A DNA stretch of 17,058 bases from Persicitalea sp038242095 (GTDB lineage Bacteria; Bacteroidota; Bacteroidia; Cytophagales; Spirosomataceae): NCBI GenBank assembly GCA_038242095.1, contig JBBSSJ010000072.1, positions 1 to 17,058 on the forward strand, given 5' to 3'. Positions 1 to 7,727 of this stretch are shown here, in pieces; position 1 is the stretch's first letter, and each line of letters starts with the position of its first letter. The notes beneath the pieces are model-generated. The model did no database searches, was not told the origin of the DNA, and saw nothing but the letters and a program-made list of their open reading frames with translations. Both the position numbers and the translations under genes were made by a program.

Positions 1-797
1 ATCACGTGCGGTAGTCCGGCCGTGCCGACCATCAGGGCCAGCGTAATGGCAATTAGGTCGATCTTGCTCTTGGTACCTTGGGTGTATTCAGCAAAACCCA
101 ACTCGCGGGAGAGCCCGTCGAGTTTGTCCAATAAATACACGCCCGAGCCATCCGATAGCGTACCACCCATCCCAACCTGAGGAATGGCCGAGCCCGTCAT
201 GTTGATGGATATGAAAATCGCCGGAACCATGAAGGCAAAAATCAGCACACAATATTGCGCCACCTGCGTGTAGGTGATTCCTTTCATGCCGCCCAGCACG
301 GCGTAGAACAGCACGATCACCATCCCGATGATAACCCCCGTGTTGATATCGACTTCCAAAAATCGCGAAAACACCACGCCTACGCCGCGCATTTGCCCGG
401 CCACGTAGGTGAACGACACTAGCAAAGCACAAATCACCGCCACCGTGCGGGCCACGTTGGAGTAATAGCGATCACCGATAAAATCGGGCACAGTGAACTT
501 GCCAAATTTTCGGAGGTAAGGTGCCAGCAGCAATGCCAGAAGCACGTAGCCGCCCGTCCAGCCCATCAGGTACACTGTGCCATCGTAGCCCATGAACGAG
601 ATCAGTCCCGCCATCGAAATAAACGATGCCGCCGACATCCAGTCAGCCGCTGTGGCCAGGCCATTGGCCAGCGGTGACACGCCACCGCCGGCTACATAAA
701 ATTCTTTAGTACTACCCGCCCGCGACCAAATGGCTATGCCGATGTACAAGGCGAAGGTGATACCAACGATAATATAAGTCCAGGTTTTTACGTCCAC
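1..797 (-). CDS. Sodium:solute symporter (SSS family, VC_2705-like), 3' part cut off by window start
   Basis: Integral membrane transporter of the sodium:solute symporter family, expected to import a small organic solute (acetate-like or another carboxylate; the substrate is not readable here) using a sodium gradient. About 265 residues are visible of a family that usually exceeds 500, so the C-terminal half lies outside the window. The frame opens with GTG at 797; an in-frame TAA lies three codons upstream and there is no other start between. The protein begins MDVKTWTYIIVGITFALYIG (first transmembrane helix), then shows the family-typical stretch ADWMSAASFISMAGL near residue 50 and several further hydrophobic helices. 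It lies 80 bases downstream of a DUF4212 gene on the same strand; this pair is known as a small-subunit plus symporter module (TIGR03647/TIGR03648), which supports the subfamily call. Confidence 0.9.
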   Translation of the reverse strand, partial: MDVKTWTYIIVGITFALYIGIAIWSRAGSTKEFYVAGGGVSPLANGLATAADWMSAASFISMAGLISFMGYDGTVYLMGWTGGYVLLALLLAPYLRKFGKFTVPDFIGDRYYSNVARTVAVICALLVSFTYVAGQMRGVGVVFSRFLEVDINTGVIIGMVIVLFYAVLGGMKGITYTQVAQYCVLIFAFMVPAIFISINMTGSAIPQVGMGGTLSDGSGVYLLDKLDGLSRELGFAEYTQGTKSKIDLIAITLALMVGTAGLPHV

Positions 798-877
798 GTA
801 AAGTAATTATGAGATATGACGGGGCAGCCCGCGCTGATATGAATTATGAGACTTATGCACAGAAGATCCTTTCCTCC

Positions 878-1141
878 CTATTCATCATACCCATACTTCT
901 TATCCAACCTATTCATTAAATAGATATAGACGAAGATAAGGATGACGAAAACATAGATGGATCCTTGTTGGGCGAACCAGAAGCCTAATTTGAAGCCGCC
1001 AAGGCGGAAGTTATTGAGGGCATCGGCAAACAGAATGCCCGCGCCGTAAGATGCCAGAAACCAAATCGCCAGCAGAATAGCCAGATACTTAAGATTCTCT
1101 CGCCAGTAGCGGTGGGCATTGGTATTTTCAGGTTGTTTCAT
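878..1141 (-). CDS. DUF4212 small membrane protein, putative symporter small subunit
   Basis: An 87-residue membrane protein of the DUF4212 (TIGR03647) type, found next to VC_2705-like sodium:solute symporters and thought to be a partner subunit. After an N-terminal basic stretch with the family-typical HRYWRENLKYLAILLAIWF, there are two predicted membrane helices (about residues 17-40 and 58-78). The segment between them contains FRLGGFKLGFWFAQQGSIYV, also typical, and the tail MNRLDKKYGYDE is short and charged. The gene is followed on the same strand by the symporter, so the two are probably one transcript. Its ATG shares the palindrome CATG (1139-1142) with a possible but less likely ATG of the divergent methyltransferase. 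How it affects transport is not established. Confidence 0.9.
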   Translation of the reverse strand: MKQPENTNAHRYWRENLKYLAILLAIWFLASYGAGILFADALNNFRLGGFKLGFWFAQQGSIYVFVILIFVYIYLMNRLDKKYGYDE

Positions 1142-1196
1142 GGGGAAGTCAGAGCGAATTCCTGAGTCAAAGCGCGCAATACCGTATTTTTACCTG

Positions 1197-2417
1197 ATGA
1201 AAGACAAATTTCCTAGGCTAACCGCCCGTGAGCGGGAATTTATTCAGGCGCACCTGCACGACCATGTTGCCGACTTGATTTTACAAGGCGAACGCTATCA
1301 AGGTATTGACTTAAAAAAAATGGCGTCGCAAATCGCGGCCCGGCAAAAAGCCAAGGATAAATTGCCCGACTGGTACGCTGACGGGCGCCTACTCTTTCCT
1401 CCTCCCCTTTCGGTGGAGCAGGGTTCATCTCAGGCTACGGCGAGGTTTAAGGCTAGTCTGGTTTCGGGTGAGAAGTTGATGGACGTCACGGGCGGCATGG
1501 GCGTAGATTGCTACTACATGAGCCAAGCGTTTGCGCAAACTTTGTATTTCGAGCAACAGCCTGAGGTTGCCGGGACGGCTGCTTTTAATTTTCAGGAATT
1601 GGGTATAGCGGGTAAAATCAAAGTCCGCGCAGAAGATGCCATTGCCGCATTGTCGCAAAAGCACGAGCGAGCCGACTGGATTTACGCCGATCCGGCGCGC
1701 CGCGACGATCGTCAACGTAAAGTAGCCCAGCTGGCCGACTGCACCCCGGATTTGACCAAAGTACTAACTACCCTGTTCCGTTCGGCTCCCAATATCTTGG
1801 TCAAAACCGCACCGCTGCTCGACATCGACTTAGCCATTAGCCAGTTGGGCTCTGTGCGGGAGGTTCACATCATTGGCTTGGGCCGGGAATGTAAAGAGGT
1901 ACTATACTCGCTGAATCAAAATGCCACTGAGGAGACTTCTATTCCCTTAAAAGTGCGGATTCTAAACAACAACGGTAGCGTCGAACACCGTTTCGATTTT
2001 ACCCGACAAGAGGAGGCTAATGTGGTTGGAAACTTTAAGGAGCCACAGGCCTTCATTTACGAACCCCACGCGGCTATTTTGAAGGCCGGGGCGTTCAAGT
2101 CGCTGGCGGAACGCTTTGCACTTGCCAAGCTTTCGTCCAATACCCATCTCTATACTGCTGAGAATTTAATAGCTGATTTTCCGGGGCGAAGTTTCGAGGT
2201 TGTGGCCGTGTGCAAGCCGGACGCCAAACAGCTTGCGGCGTACGTCCCGGACGGGAAGGCCAATTTGACCTTGCGCAACTTTCCGGGAAAAATTGATGAC
2301 TTACGCAAAAAGTGGCGTATCAAAGAAGGCGGCGACGTATACCTGTTTGCAGCATCGCTAGCAAACAATCAAAAAGTTGTCGTTGTGGCTCGAAAACCTT
2401 ATATTCAAACGATTTAA
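1197..2417 (+). CDS. Class I SAM-dependent methyltransferase with C-terminal THUMP-like domain (PG_1098-type)
   Basis: Predicted cytoplasmic methyltransferase of 406 residues. The N-terminal helical part contains EFIQAHLHDH (residues about 13-22). The SAM-binding motif I reads DVTGGMGVD at about 106-114, an acidic strand end follows (FEQQP, about 128), and the catalytic-loop motif is YADPARRD at about 163-170, in place of the NPPY/DPPY of many base methyltransferases. The C-terminus (about 330 onward, NFPGKIDDLRKKWRIKEGGD) matches the THUMP-like domain of this Bacteroidota family, suggesting an RNA substrate; the actual target is unknown. The open frame reaches further upstream, with an ATG at 1140 and a TTG at 1119. 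I prefer ATG 1197 because the added residues do not look conserved and would overlap the divergent DUF4212 start. A secreted-protein gene follows 23 bases later. Confidence 0.87.
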   Translation: MKDKFPRLTAREREFIQAHLHDHVADLILQGERYQGIDLKKMASQIAARQKAKDKLPDWYADGRLLFPPPLSVEQGSSQATARFKASLVSGEKLMDVTGGMGVDCYYMSQAFAQTLYFEQQPEVAGTAAFNFQELGIAGKIKVRAEDAIAALSQKHERADWIYADPARRDDRQRKVAQLADCTPDLTKVLTTLFRSAPNILVKTAPLLDIDLAISQLGSVREVHIIGLGRECKEVLYSLNQNATEETSIPLKVRILNNNGSVEHRFDFTRQEEANVVGNFKEPQAFIYEPHAAILKAGAFKSLAERFALAKLSSNTHLYTAENLIADFPGRSFEVVAVCKPDAKQLAAYVPDGKANLTLRNFPGKIDDLRKKWRIKEGGDVYLFAASLANNQKVVVVARKPYIQTI

Positions 2418-2440
2418 GCACTCCTTCCTAAAAACTTATC

Positions 2441-3079
2441 ATGAGAAAAATCTTTACCCTGTGTCTCCTGGGCTTAATGCTTAGCTTGCCCCTTTTTGCT
2501 CAAAACGTATTTCCCGGCAAAGAAAAAATTAACGATAAAGATTATTTCGGCTTCAATCTTAATTCTAATATTCCTGAAAAACATTTGGCAGGCTTTTGGG
2601 AGGATTACCTTAAAACATTTGGAAAAACTGACAGCCGCCGGGGCGTTTTTACCATGGATCACGCTGACATTTCAGCTATTTCCAGCGAACCGGTGGAGAT
2701 TGTCAGTCAGGTTTCCTCGGCTCGCAATCTGAGCCACGTATTTATGGCCATGAAAGTAGGCGACCGCTTCGTGTCTAATTTTACAGACAGTACCTACAAA
2801 GCCACCGAGGCGTTTCTAAACGATTTTGTGACTTATGCTACCGCCCGCGACGAGGTCCGGCTGGCAGAAGGCTACTACGGAGAAGCCGAAAAGAATCACA
2901 AGGCGCTGGAACGCGAAAATGAGAAGATTACCAAGGAAATCGAACGCACCCAAAAGAAATTGAGCGAACTGATGCAGGATCAGGAAACCAATAAAAAGGA
3001 CCTGGCAGGATCGGCCATCGACCTCGAAGCCAAGCAGAAAGATTTGGAGGCGACGAAGGCGCGGGTCCCAAAGATGTAG
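2441..3079 (+). CDS. Secreted or periplasmic protein with C-terminal coiled coil, function unknown
   Basis: A 212-residue protein starting with a clear signal peptide (MRKIFTLCLLGLMLSLPLFA, cleavage probably just before or after the following Q). No lipobox cysteine follows, so it should be soluble in the periplasm or outside the cell. Residues about 25-135 form a mixed domain that I do not recognise as a named family. It is followed by a long charged heptad-rich coiled coil (about 140-208, many E, K and Q), then a short tail. The start lies 23 bases after the methyltransferase stop, so the two are likely cotranscribed, although no functional link is obvious. The end lies 13 bases from the end of the convergent NTF2-like gene, with no clear terminator between. 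Coding status is well supported by the signal peptide and downstream heptads; the role is unknown. Confidence 0.8.
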   Translation: MRKIFTLCLLGLMLSLPLFAQNVFPGKEKINDKDYFGFNLNSNIPEKHLAGFWEDYLKTFGKTDSRRGVFTMDHADISAISSEPVEIVSQVSSARNLSHVFMAMKVGDRFVSNFTDSTYKATEAFLNDFVTYATARDEVRLAEGYYGEAEKNHKALERENEKITKEIERTQKKLSELMQDQETNKKDLAGSAIDLEAKQKDLEATKARVPKM

Positions 3080-3092
3080 AGGCAAAGGGGAA

Positions 3093-3557
3093 TCAAGGCG
3101 AACCGCAACCTTCCTTTTCAATCGTGTACGACAAAGCCGCGATCCGCCAACCTGAATTAGTTTTGATGAGTGTGAATACATCGACGCCGCAATGCGAGAA
3201 GGCGTCATTGATCCAAAGATTATAGGGTGCCCACACTTGAGCCATATTTCCGTGCACCTGCACCTCCACGCCCGTGTCTTTCATACGTTCCTTTATCACG
3301 GTACCCGGTTGGAATTTATCATTGAAAGGAGAACGGCTGTTTGTAATCGTTTGCCCTCCCTTCTCGCGCACCGAGTAAATCATGGCGCCGGTCTGGAACA
3401 GCCTGCGGTAAGCCGTAGTGTCGCCCTTTTCCAAAGCATCGAAAAAATCATGAGCTATTTGTAACACCTCCTTATCATTTTGGGCATAGAGATATTGGGA
3501 GGTACCAAAGAATAGCAGAAGGGTAACAAGGGGCAAGCGGATGTTTTTCAAAACCAA
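3093..3557 (-). CDS. Secreted NTF2-like (SnoaL/DUF4440-type) protein
   Basis: A 154-residue protein with a signal peptide (residues 1-25, ending LYAQ) and one cone-shaped NTF2-like domain. Visible family features are the opening helix EVLQIAHDFFDALEKGDTTA, the strand with AMIYSVREKGG, and the closing strands with MAQVWAPYNLWINDAFSHCG and VDVFTLIKTNSGWRIAALSY. This fold covers ketosteroid-isomerase-like enzymes, ligand-binding proteins and non-catalytic members, so no reaction can be assigned. It starts 29 bases after the end of the GH18 gene on the same strand and probably shares its promoter. Both products are exported, which fits a joint role outside the cytoplasm, but a shared substrate is only a guess. 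Confidence 0.85.
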   Translation of the reverse strand: MVLKNIRLPLVTLLLFFGTSQYLYAQNDKEVLQIAHDFFDALEKGDTTAYRRLFQTGAMIYSVREKGGQTITNSRSPFNDKFQPGTVIKERMKDTGVEVQVHGNMAQVWAPYNLWINDAFSHCGVDVFTLIKTNSGWRIAALSYTIEKEGCGSP

Positions 3558-3586
3558 GGTATTTGGGTTGCTTTCTGATAAGACTC

Positions 3587-4582
3587 CTACCGCTTTGCGC
3601 GATCAATCGCCCGCAAAAGTGAGGTTTCATCCGCCGTATCCAGCGCGATTTCCCAAATCATGACGCCGCCGCAGCCACGCTGCTTGGCAAGCCGGACTTT
3701 AGCTTCGATGGTATTGATGCCGTTGTAGAAATCCCCCTTCCAGTAATCGTCGTAGGGGCTAGCTCCGTCGGCTACAAGTTTTTTATAGGTCATACCAAAT
3801 TCCCCAAAGCCCCTTTTGGCATAGAAAGGCAGTCCCAAAATTGCTTTTTTGGGAGCCAGCTGGCGCTCGTTTAGCCAATAATCGAGACTTTCGAGCGCAA
3901 AGGCGTAAGGCGAATGCGCTTTTACGATGTCCCCGCCGTAATCTCCATCGTAGGCCATCAGGTTGACCCAATCCATCGCGTCCAGCGCTTCTTTTTTGAC
4001 GCCGTAGCCTTTTGCGCCCCGCGCCACCACGGCGGCCGTCAGCTTTTTACCCACGGCGTGAAGTGAATCGGTCAATTCACGCACCAAGAGCACGTAGTCG
4101 TCGGCAGAGGGGCTGTCTTCGTCGGGATATTCCCAATCGAGGTCGACGCCATCCAATTCGTATTTTTTTACAAAAGCCATGGTATTCTTCACAAAGGTAT
4201 GCCGTCCATCGCCCCGCTCGGCCATGCGGTGGAAGCGGCCATCTTCACCGCCGCCATCGCCGATGCCCCAGCCCCCGATTGAAATAAAGACCTCAGCCTT
4301 TGGTCCTTTCGGGTTCGCATGGGCGAAGCGTACGAGGCGCTTCAGGCGGTCATCGTCTTTCAGCGGGATAAGCGTATCGCCCGAGGGAGCAGGAATGGCA
4401 AACGAGTAATTGATGTGGGTCAGGTACTGGAGCGGCAGGCTTTCAGGCTCCGTGGTGTGGGGGGTGTAATACCCAATTACCTTAAAGTCGGAGTCATTTC
4501 TTGGCGACTTTTTTTGCGCCTGTACACCGCTGGTGATACCAGAAATAAGAATCAGTAACGCAAGAAAATATTTTAAAAGCAT
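3587..4582 (-). CDS. Secreted glycoside hydrolase family 18 (chitinase-like) protein
   Basis: A 331-residue secreted enzyme with a TIM-barrel GH18 domain, expected to hydrolyse beta-1,4-linked N-acetylglucosamine polymers or related glycans by substrate-assisted catalysis. The signal peptide is MLLKYFLALLILISG to about VQAQ. In order the domain shows strand 1 (KVIGYYTPH), strand 3 (ISIGGWG), the hallmark DGVDLDWEYP with D144, D147, D149 and the acid E151, strand 6 NLMAYD, and the closing strand GVMIWEIALD. All key residues are present, so it should be active. The frame stays open 18 codons further upstream, but ATG 4582 is chosen because the signal peptide starts there and a strong promoter box (4634-4641) lies inside the extension. 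No carbohydrate-binding or sorting domain follows, so it is a single-domain enzyme; endo or exo action cannot be told. Confidence 0.93.
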   Translation of the reverse strand: MLLKYFLALLILISGITSGVQAQKKSPRNDSDFKVIGYYTPHTTEPESLPLQYLTHINYSFAIPAPSGDTLIPLKDDDRLKRLVRFAHANPKGPKAEVFISIGGWGIGDGGGEDGRFHRMAERGDGRHTFVKNTMAFVKKYELDGVDLDWEYPDEDSPSADDYVLLVRELTDSLHAVGKKLTAAVVARGAKGYGVKKEALDAMDWVNLMAYDGDYGGDIVKAHSPYAFALESLDYWLNERQLAPKKAILGLPFYAKRGFGEFGMTYKKLVADGASPYDDYWKGDFYNGINTIEAKVRLAKQRGCGGVMIWEIALDTADETSLLRAIDRAKR

Positions 4583-4633
4583 AGGATCAGTGGTTTGGTT
4601 TGCTGTTTTGTTTTTAATCGAATCGCATTTTTG

Positions 4634-4663
4634 CAAAGATACCCTTGTTCTTCTTTAGGCAAA
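4634..4663 (-). promoter_or_regulatory. Bacteroidota-type promoter of the GH18 gene
   Basis: On the minus strand there is a TTTG (-33 type, plus positions 4660-4663), then an 18-base spacer, then an exact TAnnTTTG box (TATCTTTG, 4634-4641). This matches the known Bacteroidota primary sigma factor consensus. It would start transcription roughly 45 bases before ATG 4582 and drive the GH18 and NTF2-like genes. Confidence 0.7.
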
Positions 4664-4700
4664 AAGAAAACCTATCTTAGCTGTATTGGGTTGGAATAAG

Positions 4701-5141
4701 ATGAAAATACACCTCCGTACGCCCGTAGCCGCTTCGCTAAATACCGTTTGGCAAGGCTTCGACGAAAAACTCTTCAAGGCGCTCAGTCCGCCGTTTCCAC
4801 CCGTCAAACTCAGCCGCTTTGACGGCAGCATGCCGGGCGATATCGTTTCGCTGGAATTGAATTTTATTTTTTTCAAGCAGAAGTGGACCAGCGAAATCGA
4901 GTATCAGCAGGAAACACCCAACGAGATTTATTTCATCGACCGGGGTACCAAGTTACCCTTTTTCCTGGCATTTTGGCGGCACAAGCATCGTCTGTTGCGT
5001 GATGCGACGGGGGGCACCATCATCGCCGATGAAATCGAATACCGTACTCCCTTTTTACTTTTCGATTACCTGATGTACCCGGTCATGTGGGCGCAGTTTG
5101 CGTATCGGAAGCCCATTTATCGGAAGTTTTTCGCAAGCTGA
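4701..5141 (+). CDS. SRPBCC-fold (START/Bet v1-like) ligand-binding protein
   Basis: A 146-residue cytoplasmic protein resembling SRPBCC-superfamily members of Bacteroidota: MKIHLRTPVAASLNTVWQGF at the start, a series of strands in the middle (for example MPGDIVSLELNFI and KWTSEIEYQQ), and a final long helix (LLFDYLMYPVMWAQFAYRKP). The fold has a deep hydrophobic pocket and binds lipids or other hydrophobic ligands, or acts in cyclase-type reactions; no ligand can be named. ATG 4701 is preferred to the in-frame TTG 15 bases upstream because the strand usually starts MKI in such proteins. It is divergent from the GH18 gene and followed by a dehydrogenase 119 bases later on the same strand. The superfamily call rests on overall pattern rather than on catalytic residues. 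Confidence 0.72.
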   Translation: MKIHLRTPVAASLNTVWQGFDEKLFKALSPPFPPVKLSRFDGSMPGDIVSLELNFIFFKQKWTSEIEYQQETPNEIYFIDRGTKLPFFLAFWRHKHRLLRDATGGTIIADEIEYRTPFLLFDYLMYPVMWAQFAYRKPIYRKFFAS

Positions 5142-5260
5142 TTCCTAAAACCGTTGGTTCCTTCACGAGGTATAGCGCTGCATAGGCTTAGTATATCACG
5201 TACCGTCACGACTTTTTGGAATTCAGACAAATACGGTTCCAATATTAAATATAATCAGTT

Positions 5261-6040
5261 ATGAATCTCGGTCTTCAGGATAAAGTCATCATTGTTACCG
5301 GTGGAGCTAAGGGAATTGGGGAAGGAATCTGCCGGGTATTGGCCGCCGAAGGGGCTATTCCAGTCATTGTGGGAAGAAATGAGGCTGATAACCAAAAGGC
5401 GGTCCGACAAATTGAGGCCGAAGGAGGTAAAGCCTACGCGGTCGTTGCTGAACTATCCGACCCCGAACAATGCGCCAACGCCGTAACTGGTATCGTCGCC
5501 AAATTTAGCCGGATCGATGGTTTGGTCAACAATGCGGGGGTCAATGACGGCGTGAGCTTAGAACACGGGAGCTATAAGGCTTTTGTGGCTTCTTTGCACA
5601 AAAATTTGGTGCATTATTATGTGATGGCGCACCATGCTTTGCCTTATCTGCAAGAATCAAACGGAGCCATCGTTAACATCGGCTCCAAAACGGCCGAGAC
5701 CGGACAGGGCGGCACCTCGGCCTACGCGGCGGCCAACGGAGGACGCAACGCCCTCACCCGCGAATGGGCCGTAGAGCTGTTGCCGTATAACATCCGGGTT
5801 AACGCCGTGATTGTCGCCGAATGTTTCACGCCGATGTACGCCGATTGGATTGAAACGCTGCCGGATTCCGAAGCAAGACTGGCGGAGATTACGGCAAAAA
5901 TTCCGTTGGGAAACCGCATGACGACGGCGGAGGAGATTGCGAATACGGTTGCGTTTTTACTTTCTCCCCGGTCGAGTCACACAACCGGGCAGCTAATCCA
6001 CGTCGATGGCGGTTACGTGCATCTCGATCGCGCCATTTAA
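5261..6040 (+). CDS. Short-chain dehydrogenase/reductase with Asn in place of the catalytic Lys
   Basis: A 259-residue classical-length SDR, predicted cytoplasmic NAD(P)-dependent oxidoreductase acting on an alcohol or sugar. The cofactor motif is TGGAKGIG (13-20), the structural motif NNAG is at 90-93, and the tetrad asparagine is probably N115 (SLHKN). Catalytic S142 (NIGSK) and Y155 have the normal 13-residue spacing. The position of the active-site lysine (Y+4) is N159: the motif reads YAAANGG rather than YxxxK. R39 after the second strand (IVGRN) is compatible with NADP, but cofactor choice is uncertain. The C-terminus LSPRSSHTTGQLIHVDGGY is typical of sugar- or fucose-type dehydrogenases. 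The gene is monocistronic or follows the SRPBCC gene; its stop is 3 bases from the end of the convergent permease gene. Confidence 0.9.
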   Translation: MNLGLQDKVIIVTGGAKGIGEGICRVLAAEGAIPVIVGRNEADNQKAVRQIEAEGGKAYAVVAELSDPEQCANAVTGIVAKFSRIDGLVNNAGVNDGVSLEHGSYKAFVASLHKNLVHYYVMAHHALPYLQESNGAIVNIGSKTAETGQGGTSAYAAANGGRNALTREWAVELLPYNIRVNAVIVAECFTPMYADWIETLPDSEARLAEITAKIPLGNRMTTAEEIANTVAFLLSPRSSHTTGQLIHVDGGYVHLDRAI

Positions 6041-6043
6041 AAT

Positions 6044-7723
6044 TCAGCCTTTTATTTTATCCCAGCCTAATTTCCTGACTTCCTTGTTAAGAAACCACAC
6101 GAGACCTGCCAAAAATGGGATTAAAATCGCGACCAGGTAGGGCGTTTTGCTGAGCGCCCAGTGCATCCAGCCGACGATGCCGATAAAAATCATTAGTACC
6201 AGCATAACCAAAAACTGCCCGCCGCTGTTTTTGGTAAATTCCCGGCTGAATGGCAGCGCATTTTGGGTTGCCAGCATTTCTACTTCCTGAAACACTAACC
6301 CTACCAGCGCCCCGAAGGCCAAATCGACCAAACCGCCTACTCCCCAGACATAGCTGATGACGAGTGCCAGAAAGAGATAGACCGGTAGCATGAATTTGGC
6401 ATAAAGCGCCCACATTTTCCCACTTAGCACTTCGCCCGGTGCGGCGAGCGGCGCGATGCGGTACACCCAGGAAGCTTTGTATTGATCGGAGAAAACGACA
6501 TTTTGACTTACTGAAGCCATGATAAGCGCCGTAAAGTAAATCATCAGGAATTTGGTAAAATCGTTGTCCCTGGTCATCGCTATGAATTGCTCAAAACTGG
6601 TTACGGAGCCGGAACCGTTGAAAACAGTAATAGGACCGATGATCGCGAAGTAGGCCAGGCTCGGGTATACCCGCAATTTGAACTTGCGGTCGCGTGCGAT
6701 AATTTTCCAAACCATCTCAAAGATGCCCCGCTCGGTGGCGGTACGCGTAAAAATCGGGGACAAAAGCTCGGCCAAATCCCGTTTCAATTTCTTCACTTTT
6801 GGGGCGGACACCTTTTGGGGTGCGCTATCCATGCTGTTTAGTTGGGCACCGAAGTTTTTTACCAGTCCCGAACTGATTGCCCAAACGGCCGCTAGTGGTC
6901 CGGCCAAAAGCAAAATCGCCGACGTTAGGGCCACGTAAGAAAATGCGCCCTTAATCACCGCCTCCATCACATATCCGACCCAGAGCGGCGGCAGGAAAAA
7001 GTGCCACCAGGCGAAGGGAATTACTTCGGCGGAGGCGGCCAGTTCTTGCAGATCGACCATACGAAGTACGATCTGGTAGCCACCCATAATGGTGAAGACC
7101 ACCACGATCTGAATCGAGTTGACGATACTCTGCATTTTGTCGGCCGAGGCAAAACGAATGATGAGCAAATACAACACCGTGGTAAACAGCACGCCAAGCG
7201 CCGCGGTGAGCAGGCTGGCGATTAGCAGGACGATCGCCGCCAACAACACGTGGGTGAAGGCCGTCACGATCAGACTCGGAAGCATACCCGCCAGTGTCAA
7301 TTGCAGCAAGTACACCGCCGCGTGGACAAAGCGCGCCGTAAAGAACGTACGGTCGCCGACGGGGCGCGTCAGGACGATGGCCCCGTCTGAAGCGTCAAGG
7401 ATGACCTGGGAAAAATCCGTGACGAGAATCATCACGATGATGACGAGCAAGTAAGAAGCAATGGCTGCGTAAACGGCCAGCGGCGCGTCGAAGAAAATGA
7501 TCAGTGCGGACAATCCGCTCGACAGGACCAAAATAATCAAAAGCTGACGCTGGAAACCCCAACTGCTTTCCTTCTGCTCCTTACCCCCCAGCGTAGTGCG
7601 CGTGCGGCGATTGTCCATCGTGAGCTTCACGTCCACGATGGCCCGAAGCTGAACGTAATCCACTCCGAAACGCTCAAACAACGCCCCAAAGAGATCCAGA
7701 AAACCAAGGATAGCTTTGTTCAT
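6044..7723 (-). CDS. ABC-2 type transporter permease
   Basis: A 559-residue polytopic membrane protein that forms the channel part of an ABC transporter, probably an exporter. A cytoplasmic N-terminal region of about 55 residues with many charges is followed by hydrophobic helices from about residue 58. There is a long cytoplasmic loop around 295-345 (rich in K, D and E) and a second hydrophobic block to the end, around a dozen helices in all. Its partner ATPase ends only 4 bases upstream on the same strand, which supports the assignment better than any sequence motif does. No substrate can be inferred. The gene ends 3 bases from the end of the convergent SDR gene. Confidence 0.85.
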   Translation of the reverse strand: MNKAILGFLDLFGALFERFGVDYVQLRAIVDVKLTMDNRRTRTTLGGKEQKESSWGFQRQLLIILVLSSGLSALIIFFDAPLAVYAAIASYLLVIIVMILVTDFSQVILDASDGAIVLTRPVGDRTFFTARFVHAAVYLLQLTLAGMLPSLIVTAFTHVLLAAIVLLIASLLTAALGVLFTTVLYLLIIRFASADKMQSIVNSIQIVVVFTIMGGYQIVLRMVDLQELAASAEVIPFAWWHFFLPPLWVGYVMEAVIKGAFSYVALTSAILLLAGPLAAVWAISSGLVKNFGAQLNSMDSAPQKVSAPKVKKLKRDLAELLSPIFTRTATERGIFEMVWKIIARDRKFKLRVYPSLAYFAIIGPITVFNGSGSVTSFEQFIAMTRDNDFTKFLMIYFTALIMASVSQNVVFSDQYKASWVYRIAPLAAPGEVLSGKMWALYAKFMLPVYLFLALVISYVWGVGGLVDLAFGALVGLVFQEVEMLATQNALPFSREFTKNSGGQFLVMLVLMIFIGIVGWMHWALSKTPYLVAILIPFLAGLVWFLNKEVRKLGWDKIKG

Positions 7724-7727
7724 ACGA

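Noticed and set aside
88..432. Minus-strand open frame inside the partial symporter
   Set aside because: It is a shifted frame of the symporter; the GTG-started frame gives a convincing membrane protein.
1139..1142. CATG shared by start codons of the DUF4212 gene and an alternative methyltransferase start
   Set aside because: The methyltransferase start at 1197 is better supported, so the overlap is probably fortuitous.
3050..3190. Possible frameshift extending the coiled-coil protein past its stop at 3079
   Set aside because: An alternative frame reads on, but it overlaps the conserved C-terminal strands of the convergent NTF2-like gene, and the current protein end is plausible.
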